From assembly GCA_033763735.1 (NCBI GenBank), contig JANRJY010000067.1:1-64000 (forward strand): 64,000 bases of DNA, read 5' to 3'. The position numbers and the translations under genes were made by a program. The DNA is from JANRJY01 sp033763735. Its GTDB lineage: Bacteria; Bacteroidota; Bacteroidia; Cytophagales; UBA9547. Below are positions 43,471 to 52,863 of this stretch, piece by piece. Position 1 is the first letter of the stretch, and the number at the start of each line of letters is the position of its first letter. A model generated the notes under the pieces. The model did no database searches. It had not been told where the DNA came from and was given only the letters and a program-made list of their open reading frames with translations.

Positions 43471-44124
43471 TATATTTTTTATTTAGCTGCAAAATCATTC
43501 TTCTATTTTGTCGCTATTTTTTGTATCAATAATAACAACTAAATTGTAAATAATCAAAAAACGAAAGTATAATATCGATAATTGCACATTTTGCTTTACA
43601 AACGCACTTTTCCTCCATCTTGCTGTTAGAAATGTTCCTCCACTATTCCTCATGCGAGTATGGCCCATATTGAATAAGATATAAATTCCCATATTAATCA
43701 GCTCTTTAATTCCACGCAATGGTGCGTTTCATCAAATAGCCTCATGTATGTATATATATGCACTCCATTATTTTTTCAAATTTTTTTTCGAGTTTTTTCA
43801 AATAAATATCCTTTGCATTTTTTAGAAGACAGAATATTCAATCAGTATATATCCACTTAAACAGTATTTTATTCTGTTTTAGTCAAATTAAAATAACTTT
43901 ATCAGAATATTATTTTGTATTTTAATTTTTTACAATATAAATTTGCAACACAATTAATAACAGAATGCTTTATAAATACAATCATTGTTTGATTACTTTT
44001 TTGATGAATGCTGGTCGATGTTGGGAATGTCGTATCTGCATTAATGGTAAGCATATCTAATTATCATTATCAACCAAATACCCATTTATCACATTGACTA
44101 ACCATACATTAACATAATCTTACA
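43471..44124. other. AT-rich intergenic region
   Basis: No gene was accepted here. A 74-codon minus-strand frame at 43495-43719 has no family pattern. The last ~100 bases must contain the promoter for the TonB-dependent receptor gene. No tRNA, hairpin or repeat was recognised. Confidence 0.4.
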
Positions 44125-47022
44125 ATGAACAAAACAAAATTTATAATCGCACTAATATTCTACTTCTCTTTAATGTTTGCCGGAGCTCTTTTCGCTCAAA
44201 ACACTTTAGTTGAAATATCAGGCCAAATCAAGGACGAAAAAACCGGAGAACCTCTGGTTGGCGTAGCTTTGGCAATAAAAGGAACCGTTAATGGCACCAT
44301 TACCGACGAAAATGGAAACTTCAAATTACGAACCAAACTTTCATTCCCGTTTACACTTTCCGTTTCATACCTGGGCTACGAAGCTCAAGAATATACCGTT
44401 TCAAAACCCGATCAGGCAGTAAGTATTAACCTTAACCCTCAGTCTGTGGTTACCAACGATGTAGTGGTGTCGGCTTCCAGAGTGGAAGAAAATATATTAA
44501 AGTCTCCGGTTGCAATTGAAAAATTGGATATCCGTACACTCCGCGAAAGCCCATCGCCCTCATTCTATGATGCTTTGGAAAACGTCAAAGGAGTACAAAT
44601 GGTCACGTCTTCCCTTACTTTCAAAGTGCCCAATGCACGTGGGTTTAACATACCTAATAATTTCCGTTTTATGCAATTGGTTGATGGCACCGATATGCAA
44701 TCGGCTACTTTGGGCGTGCCACTTGGCAACACAGTTGGACCCTCCGAACTGGATATTGAGAGTGTGGAGATTACTCCTGGAGCTTCATCCGCCTTATATG
44801 GAATGAATGCCATTAATGGACAAGCCAACATGATAACCAAAAGTCCGTTTCGTTATCAGGGATTAAGTGTGTATCAGAAAGCCGGAGTCAACCACATTGA
44901 TAGCAAAGATCGAAACATTAGCCCCCTTACTGAGTCTGCTATACGATATGCATGGTCGGTTAATAACAAATTTGCCTTCAAAATCAATGGTAGTTATATG
45001 GGAGGCGTTGATTGGGTTTCCAATAGCACCAACGACCAAAACGACTATTCTTTCTCCAATCCAAAGTTTAATCAATTTCAGGATGCTAACAACAATCCCG
45101 GAAACGGCATAAGCAATAATCCTGCCTATGACGCCTGGAACAAATATGGTGATGAATCGAACAACAACTTGCCCGTAACAGTCAATTATCAAGGCAAAAA
45201 TCAAACTTTCAACGTTCGTAGAACCGGCTATTTCGAAAAAGATTTGGTACCTGCTTCCGTCCGCAATATCAAGTTTGACGGAGCCATACATTACAGAATT
45301 ACCGAAAAACTAGAGGCATCCTATAGCTACCGTATTGGATTAATGGATGGGACATTCCAAAGGGGAAACAAAATCCGCCTTCAGGATGCTACCGTTCAAA
45401 TACACAAACTTGAGCTAAAGTCACCCGAATTAACCATTCGTACCTATTTGTCACAAGAAAACACAGGCAAATCATACAATCTTAAGCCTTTGGCCGACAA
45501 TTTGGAGCTGAACAACGCTTCTAACGCACAATGGAGTACGGATTACAGAACGGTTTTGCAAAATGAATTAAATGGAGGAATTGACCTGGTTACGGCCCAT
45601 CAGGATGCACGTTCGTATGCGGACAGAAATAGGGCTCAACCGGGATCTGGCCAGTTCAATGATTCAAAAAACACAATAGTTAATGTCAATAATTGGGATC
45701 ATGGTTCGCTAATAGCGGGCGCACCTGCTACCGGTGGCGCAGCATTGTGGCAAAAAAGCAATATGTACAATGGCGAAGTGCTATATGACTTCAGCAAATT
45801 TACAGGCAAATATGTGGATATACTTGCAGGGGTCGATGGCCGAATATATGAAGTGTATCCCGATGGCAACAACTTTGTTGACCTGTCGAGGCCCATCAAC
45901 GAAAGAACGCAGCCGGGCGGCAATAATCTGTACTATAGCAAGTTAGGAGGATTCGCTCAAGTAACCAAAAGGCTGTTGAATGACAATTTGAAACTAATTG
46001 CTTCCGTACGGTACGATAAAAACATGAAATTTGATGGCAAATGGAATCCCCGATTTGCTGTTGTATATACCGCAGCCAAAGACCACAATTTTAGATTGTC
46101 CGTTCAAAATGGCTATCGATTCCCTTCTTTATTCGAGGCTCTTTCGTATGTCAATAATGGCAATGTTCGTAGAGTTGGCAGTTTGCCCGAAGTCAACGAA
46201 GGTCTGGGATACCTCGAAAACTCTTACACGCTTGCATCCATCAATGAGTTCAACAATGCGGTTAATAGCGATGTAGCCAATGGTCAAAACAGAAATCAGG
46301 CGGCTTTAAGCAGAAGAGGAATATTGGTTGAATCACAACTCAAAAAAGCACAACCCGAAAATATCACATCATTTGAATTCGGCTACAAAAGCATTCTCTT
46401 GAACAATAACCTGGTTCTCGACTACGATATTTATTATAATATTTACCAGAATTTTTTCGGTCAAGTGGATGTTGCAGTGCCTAATTCAGACAAAGTTGGG
46501 ACCGATGCAGCAGTATTGGATATGCTTTCGAGAAATAACCAATCGCGCTACAGAGTGTATACCAATGCCAAAAACACCTACAACAGCTACGGTTCCGGAC
46601 TTAGAGTTAGCTACTATTTCATTAATAAATTTAATATCTCAGGAAATGTCAATTACAATACCCTTGTAGCCAACAACACTCCTGATGTGTTTGTCACCGG
46701 ATTCAACACCCCAAAATGGGCAACAATGCTGTCTTTTGGCAATAGAGAAATCGTCAAAAATTTAGGTTTTAGTGTTGTATGGAAATGGCAAGATGGTTTT
46801 TTGTGGGAAAGTCCTTTGGCAACAGGCGTGGTTTCATCATTCAATACATTTGATGCACAAGTAAGCTTAAGAGTACCTAAGTTATTTGCAATCATTAAAG
46901 GAGGAGGCAGCAATATATTTAACCAAAGATATATTCAATATGCCGCCGGACCAACCATAGGTGCTTTATACTATGTATCGGTAACCTTTGACGGATTACT
47001 CACTCAAAAAGCGAACAAATAA
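44125..47022 (+). CDS. TonB-dependent outer-membrane receptor with carboxypeptidase-like N-terminal domain
   Basis: A 965-residue outer-membrane active transporter. After the signal peptide (ending ALFAQ, residue ~25) comes a carboxypeptidase-regulatory-like domain (ISGQIKDEKTGEPLVGVALAIKGTVNGTITDENGNFKL), then the plug (VVVSASRVEENILKSPVAIEKLD, ARGFNIPNNFRFMQLVDG, SALYGMNAINGQANM) and a ~700-residue barrel. The 'SxxxGxxAxxGxI' plug and lack of an adjacent susD separate it from typical SusC. Downstream are a DUF2490 protein, a ChrA family transporter and a TauE/SafE exporter, which suggests an anion or sulfur-compound substrate rather than a glycan. Confidence 0.9.
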   Translation: MNKTKFIIALIFYFSLMFAGALFAQNTLVEISGQIKDEKTGEPLVGVALAIKGTVNGTITDENGNFKLRTKLSFPFTLSVSYLGYEAQEYTVSKPDQAVSINLNPQSVVTNDVVVSASRVEENILKSPVAIEKLDIRTLRESPSPSFYDALENVKGVQMVTSSLTFKVPNARGFNIPNNFRFMQLVDGTDMQSATLGVPLGNTVGPSELDIESVEITPGASSALYGMNAINGQANMITKSPFRYQGLSVYQKAGVNHIDSKDRNISPLTESAIRYAWSVNNKFAFKINGSYMGGVDWVSNSTNDQNDYSFSNPKFNQFQDANNNPGNGISNNPAYDAWNKYGDESNNNLPVTVNYQGKNQTFNVRRTGYFEKDLVPASVRNIKFDGAIHYRITEKLEASYSYRIGLMDGTFQRGNKIRLQDATVQIHKLELKSPELTIRTYLSQENTGKSYNLKPLADNLELNNASNAQWSTDYRTVLQNELNGGIDLVTAHQDARSYADRNRAQPGSGQFNDSKNTIVNVNNWDHGSLIAGAPATGGAALWQKSNMYNGEVLYDFSKFTGKYVDILAGVDGRIYEVYPDGNNFVDLSRPINERTQPGGNNLYYSKLGGFAQVTKRLLNDNLKLIASVRYDKNMKFDGKWNPRFAVVYTAAKDHNFRLSVQNGYRFPSLFEALSYVNNGNVRRVGSLPEVNEGLGYLENSYTLASINEFNNAVNSDVANGQNRNQAALSRRGILVESQLKKAQPENITSFEFGYKSILLNNNLVLDYDIYYNIYQNFFGQVDVAVPNSDKVGTDAAVLDMLSRNNQSRYRVYTNAKNTYNSYGSGLRVSYYFINKFNISGNVNYNTLVANNTPDVFVTGFNTPKWATMLSFGNREIVKNLGFSVVWKWQDGFLWESPLATGVVSSFNTFDAQVSLRVPKLFAIIKGGGSNIFNQRYIQYAAGPTIGALYYVSVTFDGLLTQKANK

Positions 47023-47130
47023 TTATGTTGATTTTAAAAAATGATACAATTTGCTTTCAATTCAATAATAAATATTATTGTTTCCAAAGCTCAATAATTG
47101 TATTCACTTTAAGTCGATTTGATTGTAACA

Positions 47131-47871
47131 ATGATAAGAAAATGGCTGCTATACTTATGCCTTATGGGAAGTGCCCAATTGATATATTCTCAAAATATGA
47201 TAGTTAATCACCAATATCAATCGTGGTTGGGGTATGTCAATCAAACCCGTGTTTCATCGAAATGGGGCATTTGGTTCGATGTGCATCAACGATTTATTGA
47301 CTTACCTCGCTTACGCGATTTTTATTTGGGACGAATAGGTGTCAACTATTTTGTTAATGATAATATTCGTTTGTCGGCGGGTCATGCAGTTGCTTTAACA
47401 TCATTGAGCAATTCAAACCAAACGTATGTGCATGAACACAGGCCTTGGGAACAAATCTCTCAAAAATTCAATTGGAAAATCATTTTCGGAAGTCATTGGA
47501 TAAGAATCGAACATCGATTTAACCAGAAAGTAAAAAATGGTGAATTGCTCAATGAATACAACTTTACCAATCGATTCAGATATGGCACGCAATTGTCAAT
47601 TCCTCTAAACAACAAAACAATTAAGGACAACACTATTTCATTGGTGTTTCAACCTGAAATATTTATCAATGTGGGCGGTGATGCCGGTAACAGATACTTT
47701 GACCAAAATCGGTTCATGGTGGCATTAAGTTACAATTTCAACAAAACATATAATATTCAACTAGGCTATATTAATATTTTACAAAAACCGAATACTCCCG
47801 ATCAATGGACGGATACCCATACTATTCGATTGTTTTTGAATCACAATATTGACTTGCGAAAAAGTGATTAA
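47131..47871 (+). CDS. DUF2490 outer-membrane protein
   Basis: A 246-residue protein with a signal peptide (ending QLIYSQN) from ATG 47131; a TTG 12 bases upstream is unlikely. DUF2490 pattern: YQSWLGYVNQTRVSSKWGIWFDVHQRF, DFYLGRIGVNYFVNDNIRLSAGHAVALT, HEHRPWEQI, RIEHRFNQKV, and TDTHTIRLFLNHN. The alternating strands with aromatic girdles point to a small outer-membrane beta-barrel. It follows the TonB receptor by 108 bases in the same direction and may work with it. Confidence 0.8.
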   Translation: MIRKWLLYLCLMGSAQLIYSQNMIVNHQYQSWLGYVNQTRVSSKWGIWFDVHQRFIDLPRLRDFYLGRIGVNYFVNDNIRLSAGHAVALTSLSNSNQTYVHEHRPWEQISQKFNWKIIFGSHWIRIEHRFNQKVKNGELLNEYNFTNRFRYGTQLSIPLNNKTIKDNTISLVFQPEIFINVGGDAGNRYFDQNRFMVALSYNFNKTYNIQLGYINILQKPNTPDQWTDTHTIRLFLNHNIDLRKSD

Positions 47872-47966
47872 CCAGCATATGAACACACAATCATTAATCC
47901 AAAACAACCCCAATTATAACCCTCTTAATATCGACTCAAAACTTCCAAGAATCTGAATAAATATCA

Positions 47967-49139
47967 ATGCAACCTGTATATTCTCTTCATCAATTAGTAC
48001 TTTATTTTCTTAAGCTGGGTTATTCCGGTTTTGGAGGTCCTGTCGCTTTGGTTGGATATATGCATCGCGACTTGGTTGAAAAAAAACAATGGATTTCAGA
48101 AGAAGAATACAAAGAGGGACTTGCTTTGTCACAGCTGGCCCCAGGTCCTTTAGCAGCACAATTAGCAATTTATCTGGGTTTTGTTCACTTTAAAATATTA
48201 GGAGCTACCCTTTGCGGTATTGCTTTTATTGTTCCTTCGTTTATAATGGTTGTATTGTTAGGTATTCTATATACTTATTTTGGAGGACTTCCTTGGATGC
48301 AGGCGGTTTTTTATGGGGTTGGGGCATCTGTAATTGGCATTATTGCCATTAGTTCTTATAAACTAACTTTGAAATCGATAAGTAAATTTGAATTTAATGA
48401 GATTCGGAAAAATTGGATATTGTGGCTTACATATCTGTCCGTTGGAATATACACCATCATTACCAAATCAGAAGAATTATGGCTTTTTGTGGCTGCAGGA
48501 ATAATTTATATGATAGTTAAATCTCCTCCTTCATTTTTAAATTCCAATTCAGGGAAATTGAATTCCTTGTTACTTGTAACAGGGGCTGGATTTTGGAATT
48601 ACACAACAGATAATTTAACCAAAATCGCCATTTTCTTCTTTAAAGCGGGTGCTTTTGTATTTGGCAGTGGGCTTGCTATTGTTCCATTTTTGCACAATGG
48701 TGTGGTTTTAGAAAATAATTGGCTTACCGAACAACAATTTCTGGATGCAGTAGCTGTGGCCATGATTACCCCGGGACCTGTAGTAATTACGGTTGGTTTT
48801 ATTGGATATTTGATAGCCGGATTTCCGGGTGCTTGTGTAGCAGCTATGGCTACATTTTTGCCTTGTTATCTTTTTACGGTTATTCCTGCACCATATTTCA
48901 AAATAATTTCAAAAAATTTGAGTGTCAAAGCATTCGTTGATGGTATTACAGCAGCAGTTGTAGGTGCTCTTGTTGGAGCGGTTGTTGTTATTACTTTACG
49001 TACAATTGTTGATTGGCAAACTGCCATTATCGCCATGTTAGCCGCACTTACTTTGCTAATTTTCAAAAAAGTACAAGAACCATTGATTATTATTGCAGCC
49101 GCGATTATTGGACTAATTTTGAAAACGTATATTTTGTAA
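47967..49139 (+). CDS. Chromate transporter (CHR) family protein
   Basis: A 390-residue inner-membrane protein formed by two homologous six-helix halves, the long-chain CHR layout. The motif GYSGFGGPVALVGYMHRDLVEKKQWISEEEYKEGLALSQLAPGPLAAQLAIYLG in the first half and FFKAGAFVFGSGLAIVPFLHNGVV..WLTEQQFLDAVAVAMITPGPVVITVGFIGYL in the second are typical. CHR proteins export chromate, and some handle sulfate. It is directly followed (no gap) by a TauE/SafE exporter, which favours a sulfur-oxyanion role; chromate resistance is the alternative. Confidence 0.9.
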   Translation: MQPVYSLHQLVLYFLKLGYSGFGGPVALVGYMHRDLVEKKQWISEEEYKEGLALSQLAPGPLAAQLAIYLGFVHFKILGATLCGIAFIVPSFIMVVLLGILYTYFGGLPWMQAVFYGVGASVIGIIAISSYKLTLKSISKFEFNEIRKNWILWLTYLSVGIYTIITKSEELWLFVAAGIIYMIVKSPPSFLNSNSGKLNSLLLVTGAGFWNYTTDNLTKIAIFFFKAGAFVFGSGLAIVPFLHNGVVLENNWLTEQQFLDAVAVAMITPGPVVITVGFIGYLIAGFPGACVAAMATFLPCYLFTVIPAPYFKIISKNLSVKAFVDGITAAVVGALVGAVVVITLRTIVDWQTAIIAMLAALTLLIFKKVQEPLIIIAAAIIGLILKTYIL

Positions 49140-50165
49140 ATGGAGCATACCGAAAACAAAAATGAAATTAAAGGCGAACTGGACAACTTGTTGGAAAAAC
49201 CGGTTACTCCTACTATTAACTATCGGTTTATTGATAAAGTAAATCAGTTCAATGCGCGTAATCCTTTTTTGCGATGGTTAGTATTAGGAGTCGTTGTTGC
49301 AACAGCAGCTATTTATTTGATAATTAATTATTCCGATGTTTCTAATACAAAAATTAGTAATCAAATTTTAGTTTTTGCAAAAGATATTTTTAACCAAAAA
49401 CTTATTGCTTTCATATTAGTAGGCTTTGCTGCTCAATTGGTTGATGGAGCACTAGGAATGGCCTATGGTGCTACTTGTACAAGTTTTTTATTGAGTTTGG
49501 GACTAAGTCCGGCAGCTGCAAGTGCAAGTGTACATGTAGCTGAAATATTTACAACAGGCGCATCCGGATTGAGTCATTTGAAATTCAAAAATGTAAACAA
49601 AAAACTCTTTTTATATCTGTTGATTCCGGGTGTCCTGGGTGCCATATTAGGAGCGTATCTTATTTCCGACATGATTGATGGCAAAATCATTAAACCATTT
49701 ATGGCATTATACATGGCCATTTTAGGTATAATTATATTCAGAAAAGCATTTGTTGTTGTAAAAAAGAAAAAGAAGACAAAAAATCTAGGCATACTTGCTG
49801 CTTTTGGAGGTTTTATGGATGCAATCGGTGGAGGAGGTTGGGGACCAATTGTTACCTCTACACTTATAAGCAAAGGACGTACAGCCAATTACACTATTGG
49901 TTCAGTGAACATGGCTGAGTTTTTTGTGGCTTTTGCAGGTGCAGGTACTTTTATGATATTTATTGGAATCACTGGCTGGCAATCCATAATAGGATTGATT
50001 ATTGGAGGAATCATCGCAGCACCTTTTGCAGCATTTTTAGTGTCACGCGTCAACCGCAAAACAATTATGATTTTGGTGTCCATACTAATTATGGGTTTGA
50101 GTATCCGCACATTTGTCAATACTGATTTTGTGAAACTATATGAAATGATAATTTCAATATTCTAA
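49140..50165 (+). CDS. TauE/SafE sulfite exporter family protein
   Basis: A 341-residue inner-membrane protein with 8 predicted helices after a ~40-residue polar N-terminus. Diagnostic repeats are LVDGALGMAYGATCTSFLLSLGLSPAAASASVHVAEIFTTGASGLSHLKFKNV and GGFMDAIGGGGWGPIVTSTLISKGRTANYTIGSVNMAEFFVAFAG, the two internally homologous TauE/SafE halves. Its ATG follows the stop codon of the ChrA-type gene without a gap, so the two are co-translated. It would export sulfite or organosulfonates. The APS reductase at 2513 is the only other sulfur gene nearby. Confidence 0.9.
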   Translation: MEHTENKNEIKGELDNLLEKPVTPTINYRFIDKVNQFNARNPFLRWLVLGVVVATAAIYLIINYSDVSNTKISNQILVFAKDIFNQKLIAFILVGFAAQLVDGALGMAYGATCTSFLLSLGLSPAAASASVHVAEIFTTGASGLSHLKFKNVNKKLFLYLLIPGVLGAILGAYLISDMIDGKIIKPFMALYMAILGIIIFRKAFVVVKKKKKTKNLGILAAFGGFMDAIGGGGWGPIVTSTLISKGRTANYTIGSVNMAEFFVAFAGAGTFMIFIGITGWQSIIGLIIGGIIAAPFAAFLVSRVNRKTIMILVSILIMGLSIRTFVNTDFVKLYEMIISIF

Positions 50166-50248
50166 TTTGTTTCATAGCTTAGTTCAAAAATATTTAAGTT
50201 AAATCCGCATTATTTAACCATTATTTCTAGGAATTTATTTATCATATT

Positions 50249-50285
50249 TTGGTAAATAAAAACTATTTACCTATATTTGGTAAAT
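50249..50285 (+). promoter_or_regulatory. higBA promoter with three operator half-sites
   Basis: TTG (50249-50251) and TATATTTG (50272-50279) are spaced by 20 bases, an ideal Bacteroidota promoter. GGTAAAT (50251-50257), ATTTACC (50265-50271) and GGTAAAT (50279-50285) are alternating half-sites that surround the -7 element, as expected for autoregulation by HigA. Confidence 0.7.
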
Positions 50286-50296
50286 TTTAAAAATAC

Positions 50297-50608
50297 ATGG
50301 TAATTACTTTTGAAGATGAATACTTGGAATTCCTTTATTCTGGAACTATTCTTAAAGGAAAGCCCAAGTTTAGTCAAGAAGTAGTAAAAAAATTTATTAA
50401 AACAATTGATATTATTAAATATGTAGAAAATACGAATAAACTGCATGAATTTAAAGGACTAAACTTTGAGGCACTTAAGGGAAATTTAAAAGGTAAATAT
50501 TCAGTCAGAGTTGACTATCATTATAGAATGATATTTAGAATTGAACAAGATAAAATGATAGTAGAAGAAATAGTAGTAATAGAGAGATTAAGCAATCATG
50601 ATTATTAA
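50297..50608 (+). CDS. higB: HigB-type toxin
   Basis: A 103-residue RelE-superfamily mRNA interferase (MVITFEDEYLEFLYSGTILKGKPKFSQEVVKKFIKTIDIIK). The core LHEFKGLNFEALKGNLKGKYSVRVDYHYRMIFRIEQD contains the family R..D.RY..F pattern that contacts mRNA on the ribosome. It precedes the antitoxin, the HigBA order. In contrast to the toxin at 9033 it is intact, with a complete C-terminus (EEIVVIERLSNHDY). Confidence 0.88.
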   Translation: MVITFEDEYLEFLYSGTILKGKPKFSQEVVKKFIKTIDIIKYVENTNKLHEFKGLNFEALKGNLKGKYSVRVDYHYRMIFRIEQDKMIVEEIVVIERLSNHDY

Positions 50609-50622
50609 ATACTTAATCCATA

Positions 50623-50949
50623 ATGAAAGTAAATATGAAATATAAAGTAATAGGCAGGGATGGCAATGAAATAACTTCTAAAAACGCACTTCATCCAGGT
50701 GAAATAATTCAAATGGAAATTGAAGCTCGTGGTTTTAGAAAAACTGATTTTGCTGAAAAAATGAATATGAAACTTGCAAATTTAAGTGAGCTAATACATG
50801 GAAAACGAAATGTTAGCCCTGCCATTGCTTTAAAGTTAGAACACAATCTCAATATTGAAGCAGATTTTTGGTTAAGAGTTCAAGCCGGATATGATTTATC
50901 AAAGCTTAGAAACGAAAATCAAATCAATTCATTAGAAACTGCTATATGA
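50623..50949 (+). CDS. higA: HigA-type antitoxin with XRE helix-turn-helix
   Basis: A 108-residue DNA-binding antitoxin. The HigA signature is LHPGEIIQMEIEARGFRKTDFAEKMNMKLANLSELIHGKRNVSPAIALKLEHNLNIEADFWLRVQAGYDLSKLR, an XRE helix-turn-helix with the terminal W..VQ..YDL motif. It lies 14 bases after the toxin. Met1 (50623) or Met5 (50635) could be the start. It would neutralise HigB and repress the promoter at 50249 through the GGTAAAT half-sites. Confidence 0.9.
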   Translation: MKVNMKYKVIGRDGNEITSKNALHPGEIIQMEIEARGFRKTDFAEKMNMKLANLSELIHGKRNVSPAIALKLEHNLNIEADFWLRVQAGYDLSKLRNENQINSLETAI

Positions 50950-50972
50950 AATGCTTATTACTATTTTCTAGT

Positions 50973-51014
50973 ATAATTCGATGATCGATTTTCGAAAATC
51001 GATCATCGAATTAT
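50973..51014. repeat. 42-bp perfect palindrome between convergent genes
   Basis: The sequence is exactly self-complementary around the centre at 50993/50994 (left half ATAATTCGATGATCGATTTTC minus its first two bases is AATTCGATGATCGATTTTC). It lies between the 3' ends of higA and the nucleoid-associated protein gene, so it could act as a bidirectional transcript end. It has no loop and is rich in GATC/ATCGAT. Confidence 0.9.
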
Positions 51015-51053
51015 CCAAAATTTAACACTTAACATTTAAAATTTAACATTCCC

Positions 51054-52097
51054 TTAGAATTCTTCCTTAAAATAAATCTTATAATACTTCATCCCTGTAA
51101 CTTCATCAGTTCCTTTTTCAATTAATTCTTTATTTCCGTGTATATAGATATGAAAGTTTTTATCTAACTTCAATACGCTCTTAAAAATACGCGATTGTTT
51201 TTTCACGGCCTGCTCTGATATTTCAAATTCATCCACAATCGGCAAATCAAAATTAGTAGCATAATCTTTTTTATAATTTTTAAACGAACTAATCAACTCT
51301 TCTTGCTGAATTACAGCCTCTTGGAACTCATTGACATTGAATTGGTCATTTTTCTTAAAAAATTGAACGGAACGATTGAGCAAATCAATTTGATCTGTCT
51401 TCGATACCTCAAACTCTTCAGGAAGCTTTGAAGTAACGTAGCTTTTGCAAAGGTCCAAATAGTTTTGGGTATAATGATAACTATCGTTTCGGGGAATAGC
51501 TTGTAAGAAATCTGTTTTCCAAAATCTTGCTTCCTCCCCTTTATTTGTTTGATCTACAATACATACTTTGTAACCCTTATCCTTTTCCGTTTCAAATATG
51601 AGACAACCCTTATCCAGTTTGTTTACATTAATGCCCATTTCTGTGAAAATATCAAAATTATCGCCTTCGGAGGCTACCTTCAAGAACGTGTCTTTGTTTT
51701 CTGATTTGAAAATCCCTATACAATTCACTTCCTCTTCATCCACAATACATCCTTCAAAAAATACTACGTACAATTCCCCTGGCTTTATATTGGGGTGGTT
51801 TGTGGTTTCAAACAAATGCTTGGAAATGTTTACCGATTGCAGAAACAAACAATCAGGATCAGCAAAAATTTTGGAAGCATACACATATATTTCGTTCAGT
51901 GACAGATCTGTGGTATGTGAAAGATTAAAAAAAGGTGAATTTCTGAAAGGGTTTAAAAAATACTTGGTCAACAACTCTTTCGTATCATCATTCAGAGCCA
52001 ATTCACTTTTGCTATATGTATTCTGTATTTCTGTGCTTTTATTTCCTACCAGATGAAGGGCTATTTTATAAATTGTACTGTTGCTTAATGATAACAT
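51054..52097 (-). CDS. Nucleoid-associated protein (NdpA/YejK family)
   Basis: A 347-residue cytosolic protein. The family pattern is visible as IYKIALHLVGNKS at the N-terminus, the middle segment EIYVYASKIFADPDCLFLQSVNISKHLFETTNHPNIKPGELYVVFFEGC, FLKVASEGDNFD, and the acidic hinge DFLQAIPRNDSYHYTQNYLDLCKSYV. NA37-type proteins bind DNA and accompany the nucleoid. The Bacteroidota branch is somewhat longer than YejK. It is convergent with the higBA pair and separated from it by the 42-bp palindrome. Confidence 0.8.
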   Translation of the reverse strand: MLSLSNSTIYKIALHLVGNKSTEIQNTYSKSELALNDDTKELLTKYFLNPFRNSPFFNLSHTTDLSLNEIYVYASKIFADPDCLFLQSVNISKHLFETTNHPNIKPGELYVVFFEGCIVDEEEVNCIGIFKSENKDTFLKVASEGDNFDIFTEMGINVNKLDKGCLIFETEKDKGYKVCIVDQTNKGEEARFWKTDFLQAIPRNDSYHYTQNYLDLCKSYVTSKLPEEFEVSKTDQIDLLNRSVQFFKKNDQFNVNEFQEAVIQQEELISSFKNYKKDYATNFDLPIVDEFEISEQAVKKQSRIFKSVLKLDKNFHIYIHGNKELIEKGTDEVTGMKYYKIYFKEEF

Positions 52098-52207
52098 TTT
52101 TATGACTTTTTGTTTGCCACTTCAAATAAACGAAGCAAAAATGCTTTTTTGATGTATTTTTTTGAATTTCAAAATCTTTGTTTTACCATTATCAAAATAT
52201 TCAATCA

Positions 52208-52843
52208 ATGTACTTACAAAACATAACACTAATAATTATAGTCATAACTTGTGTTATTTCGATATTGGCTTTTTCTAATGAAAAGTTAGTTAACAGCCTT
52301 ATTTTCAATCCATATTTAATACTCAAGGAAAATCAATATTATCGATTATTCACTTCGGGATTTATACATGCCGATTGGTCCCATTTGATATTTAATATGT
52401 TGTCATTTTACTTTTTTGGACGAAATGTTTCATTCACATTTAATGAAATATTTGGACCCGTGGTGGGACCATCACTATTTGTATTGTTGTATCTGGTTGG
52501 TATTGCATTTTCTGATTTCCCTTCACTTATTGCTCATAAAAATAGTCGCACATTTTACTCTTTAGGTGCATCCGGAGGCGTTTCATCAATTATATATGCT
52601 TCAATAATGTTTTATCCTTTAGACAAAATCTACTTTTTTATAATTCCGTTTGGCATACCTGGCTTTGTTTATGGCATTTTGTATTTAATATACTGTTCGT
52701 ATGCCCCCGGCAATTTCCAGAAGAATATTAATCATAGCGCCCACCTTTGGGGGAGTATAGTGGGAGTGGTATTTACAATTATTGCATACCCACCAGTGGT
52801 ACAATCATTTATAGAGCAAATAGCAAGTTGGAAAGTGTTTTAG
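52208..52843 (+). CDS. Rhomboid-family intramembrane serine protease
   Basis: A 211-residue six-helix inner-membrane protease from ATG 52208 (a TTG start 30 bases upstream is less likely). The motifs are HADWSHLIFNM (54-64; the H-x-x-x-N helix), YSLGASGGVSSIIYA with the nucleophile Ser122 in GASG, and HSAHLWGSIVG with the catalytic His179. It would cleave membrane-helix substrates near the outer leaflet. Length is close to the minimal rhomboid core. The GIY-YIG gene follows by 20 bases. Confidence 0.92.
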   Translation: MYLQNITLIIIVITCVISILAFSNEKLVNSLIFNPYLILKENQYYRLFTSGFIHADWSHLIFNMLSFYFFGRNVSFTFNEIFGPVVGPSLFVLLYLVGIAFSDFPSLIAHKNSRTFYSLGASGGVSSIIYASIMFYPLDKIYFFIIPFGIPGFVYGILYLIYCSYAPGNFQKNINHSAHLWGSIVGVVFTIIAYPPVVQSFIEQIASWKVF

Positions 52844-52863
52844 TGATGTATATTTTAGTATAA

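Noticed and set aside
43495..43719. 74-codon minus-strand frame
   Set aside because: No recognisable motif, signal or neighbour relation; composition fits chance in AT-rich DNA.
44125..47022. SusC partner for the SusD at 11605
   Set aside because: The receptor is 31 kb away, shares no direct linkage, and is followed by sulfur/anion-type transporters, so pairing is only a weak possibility.
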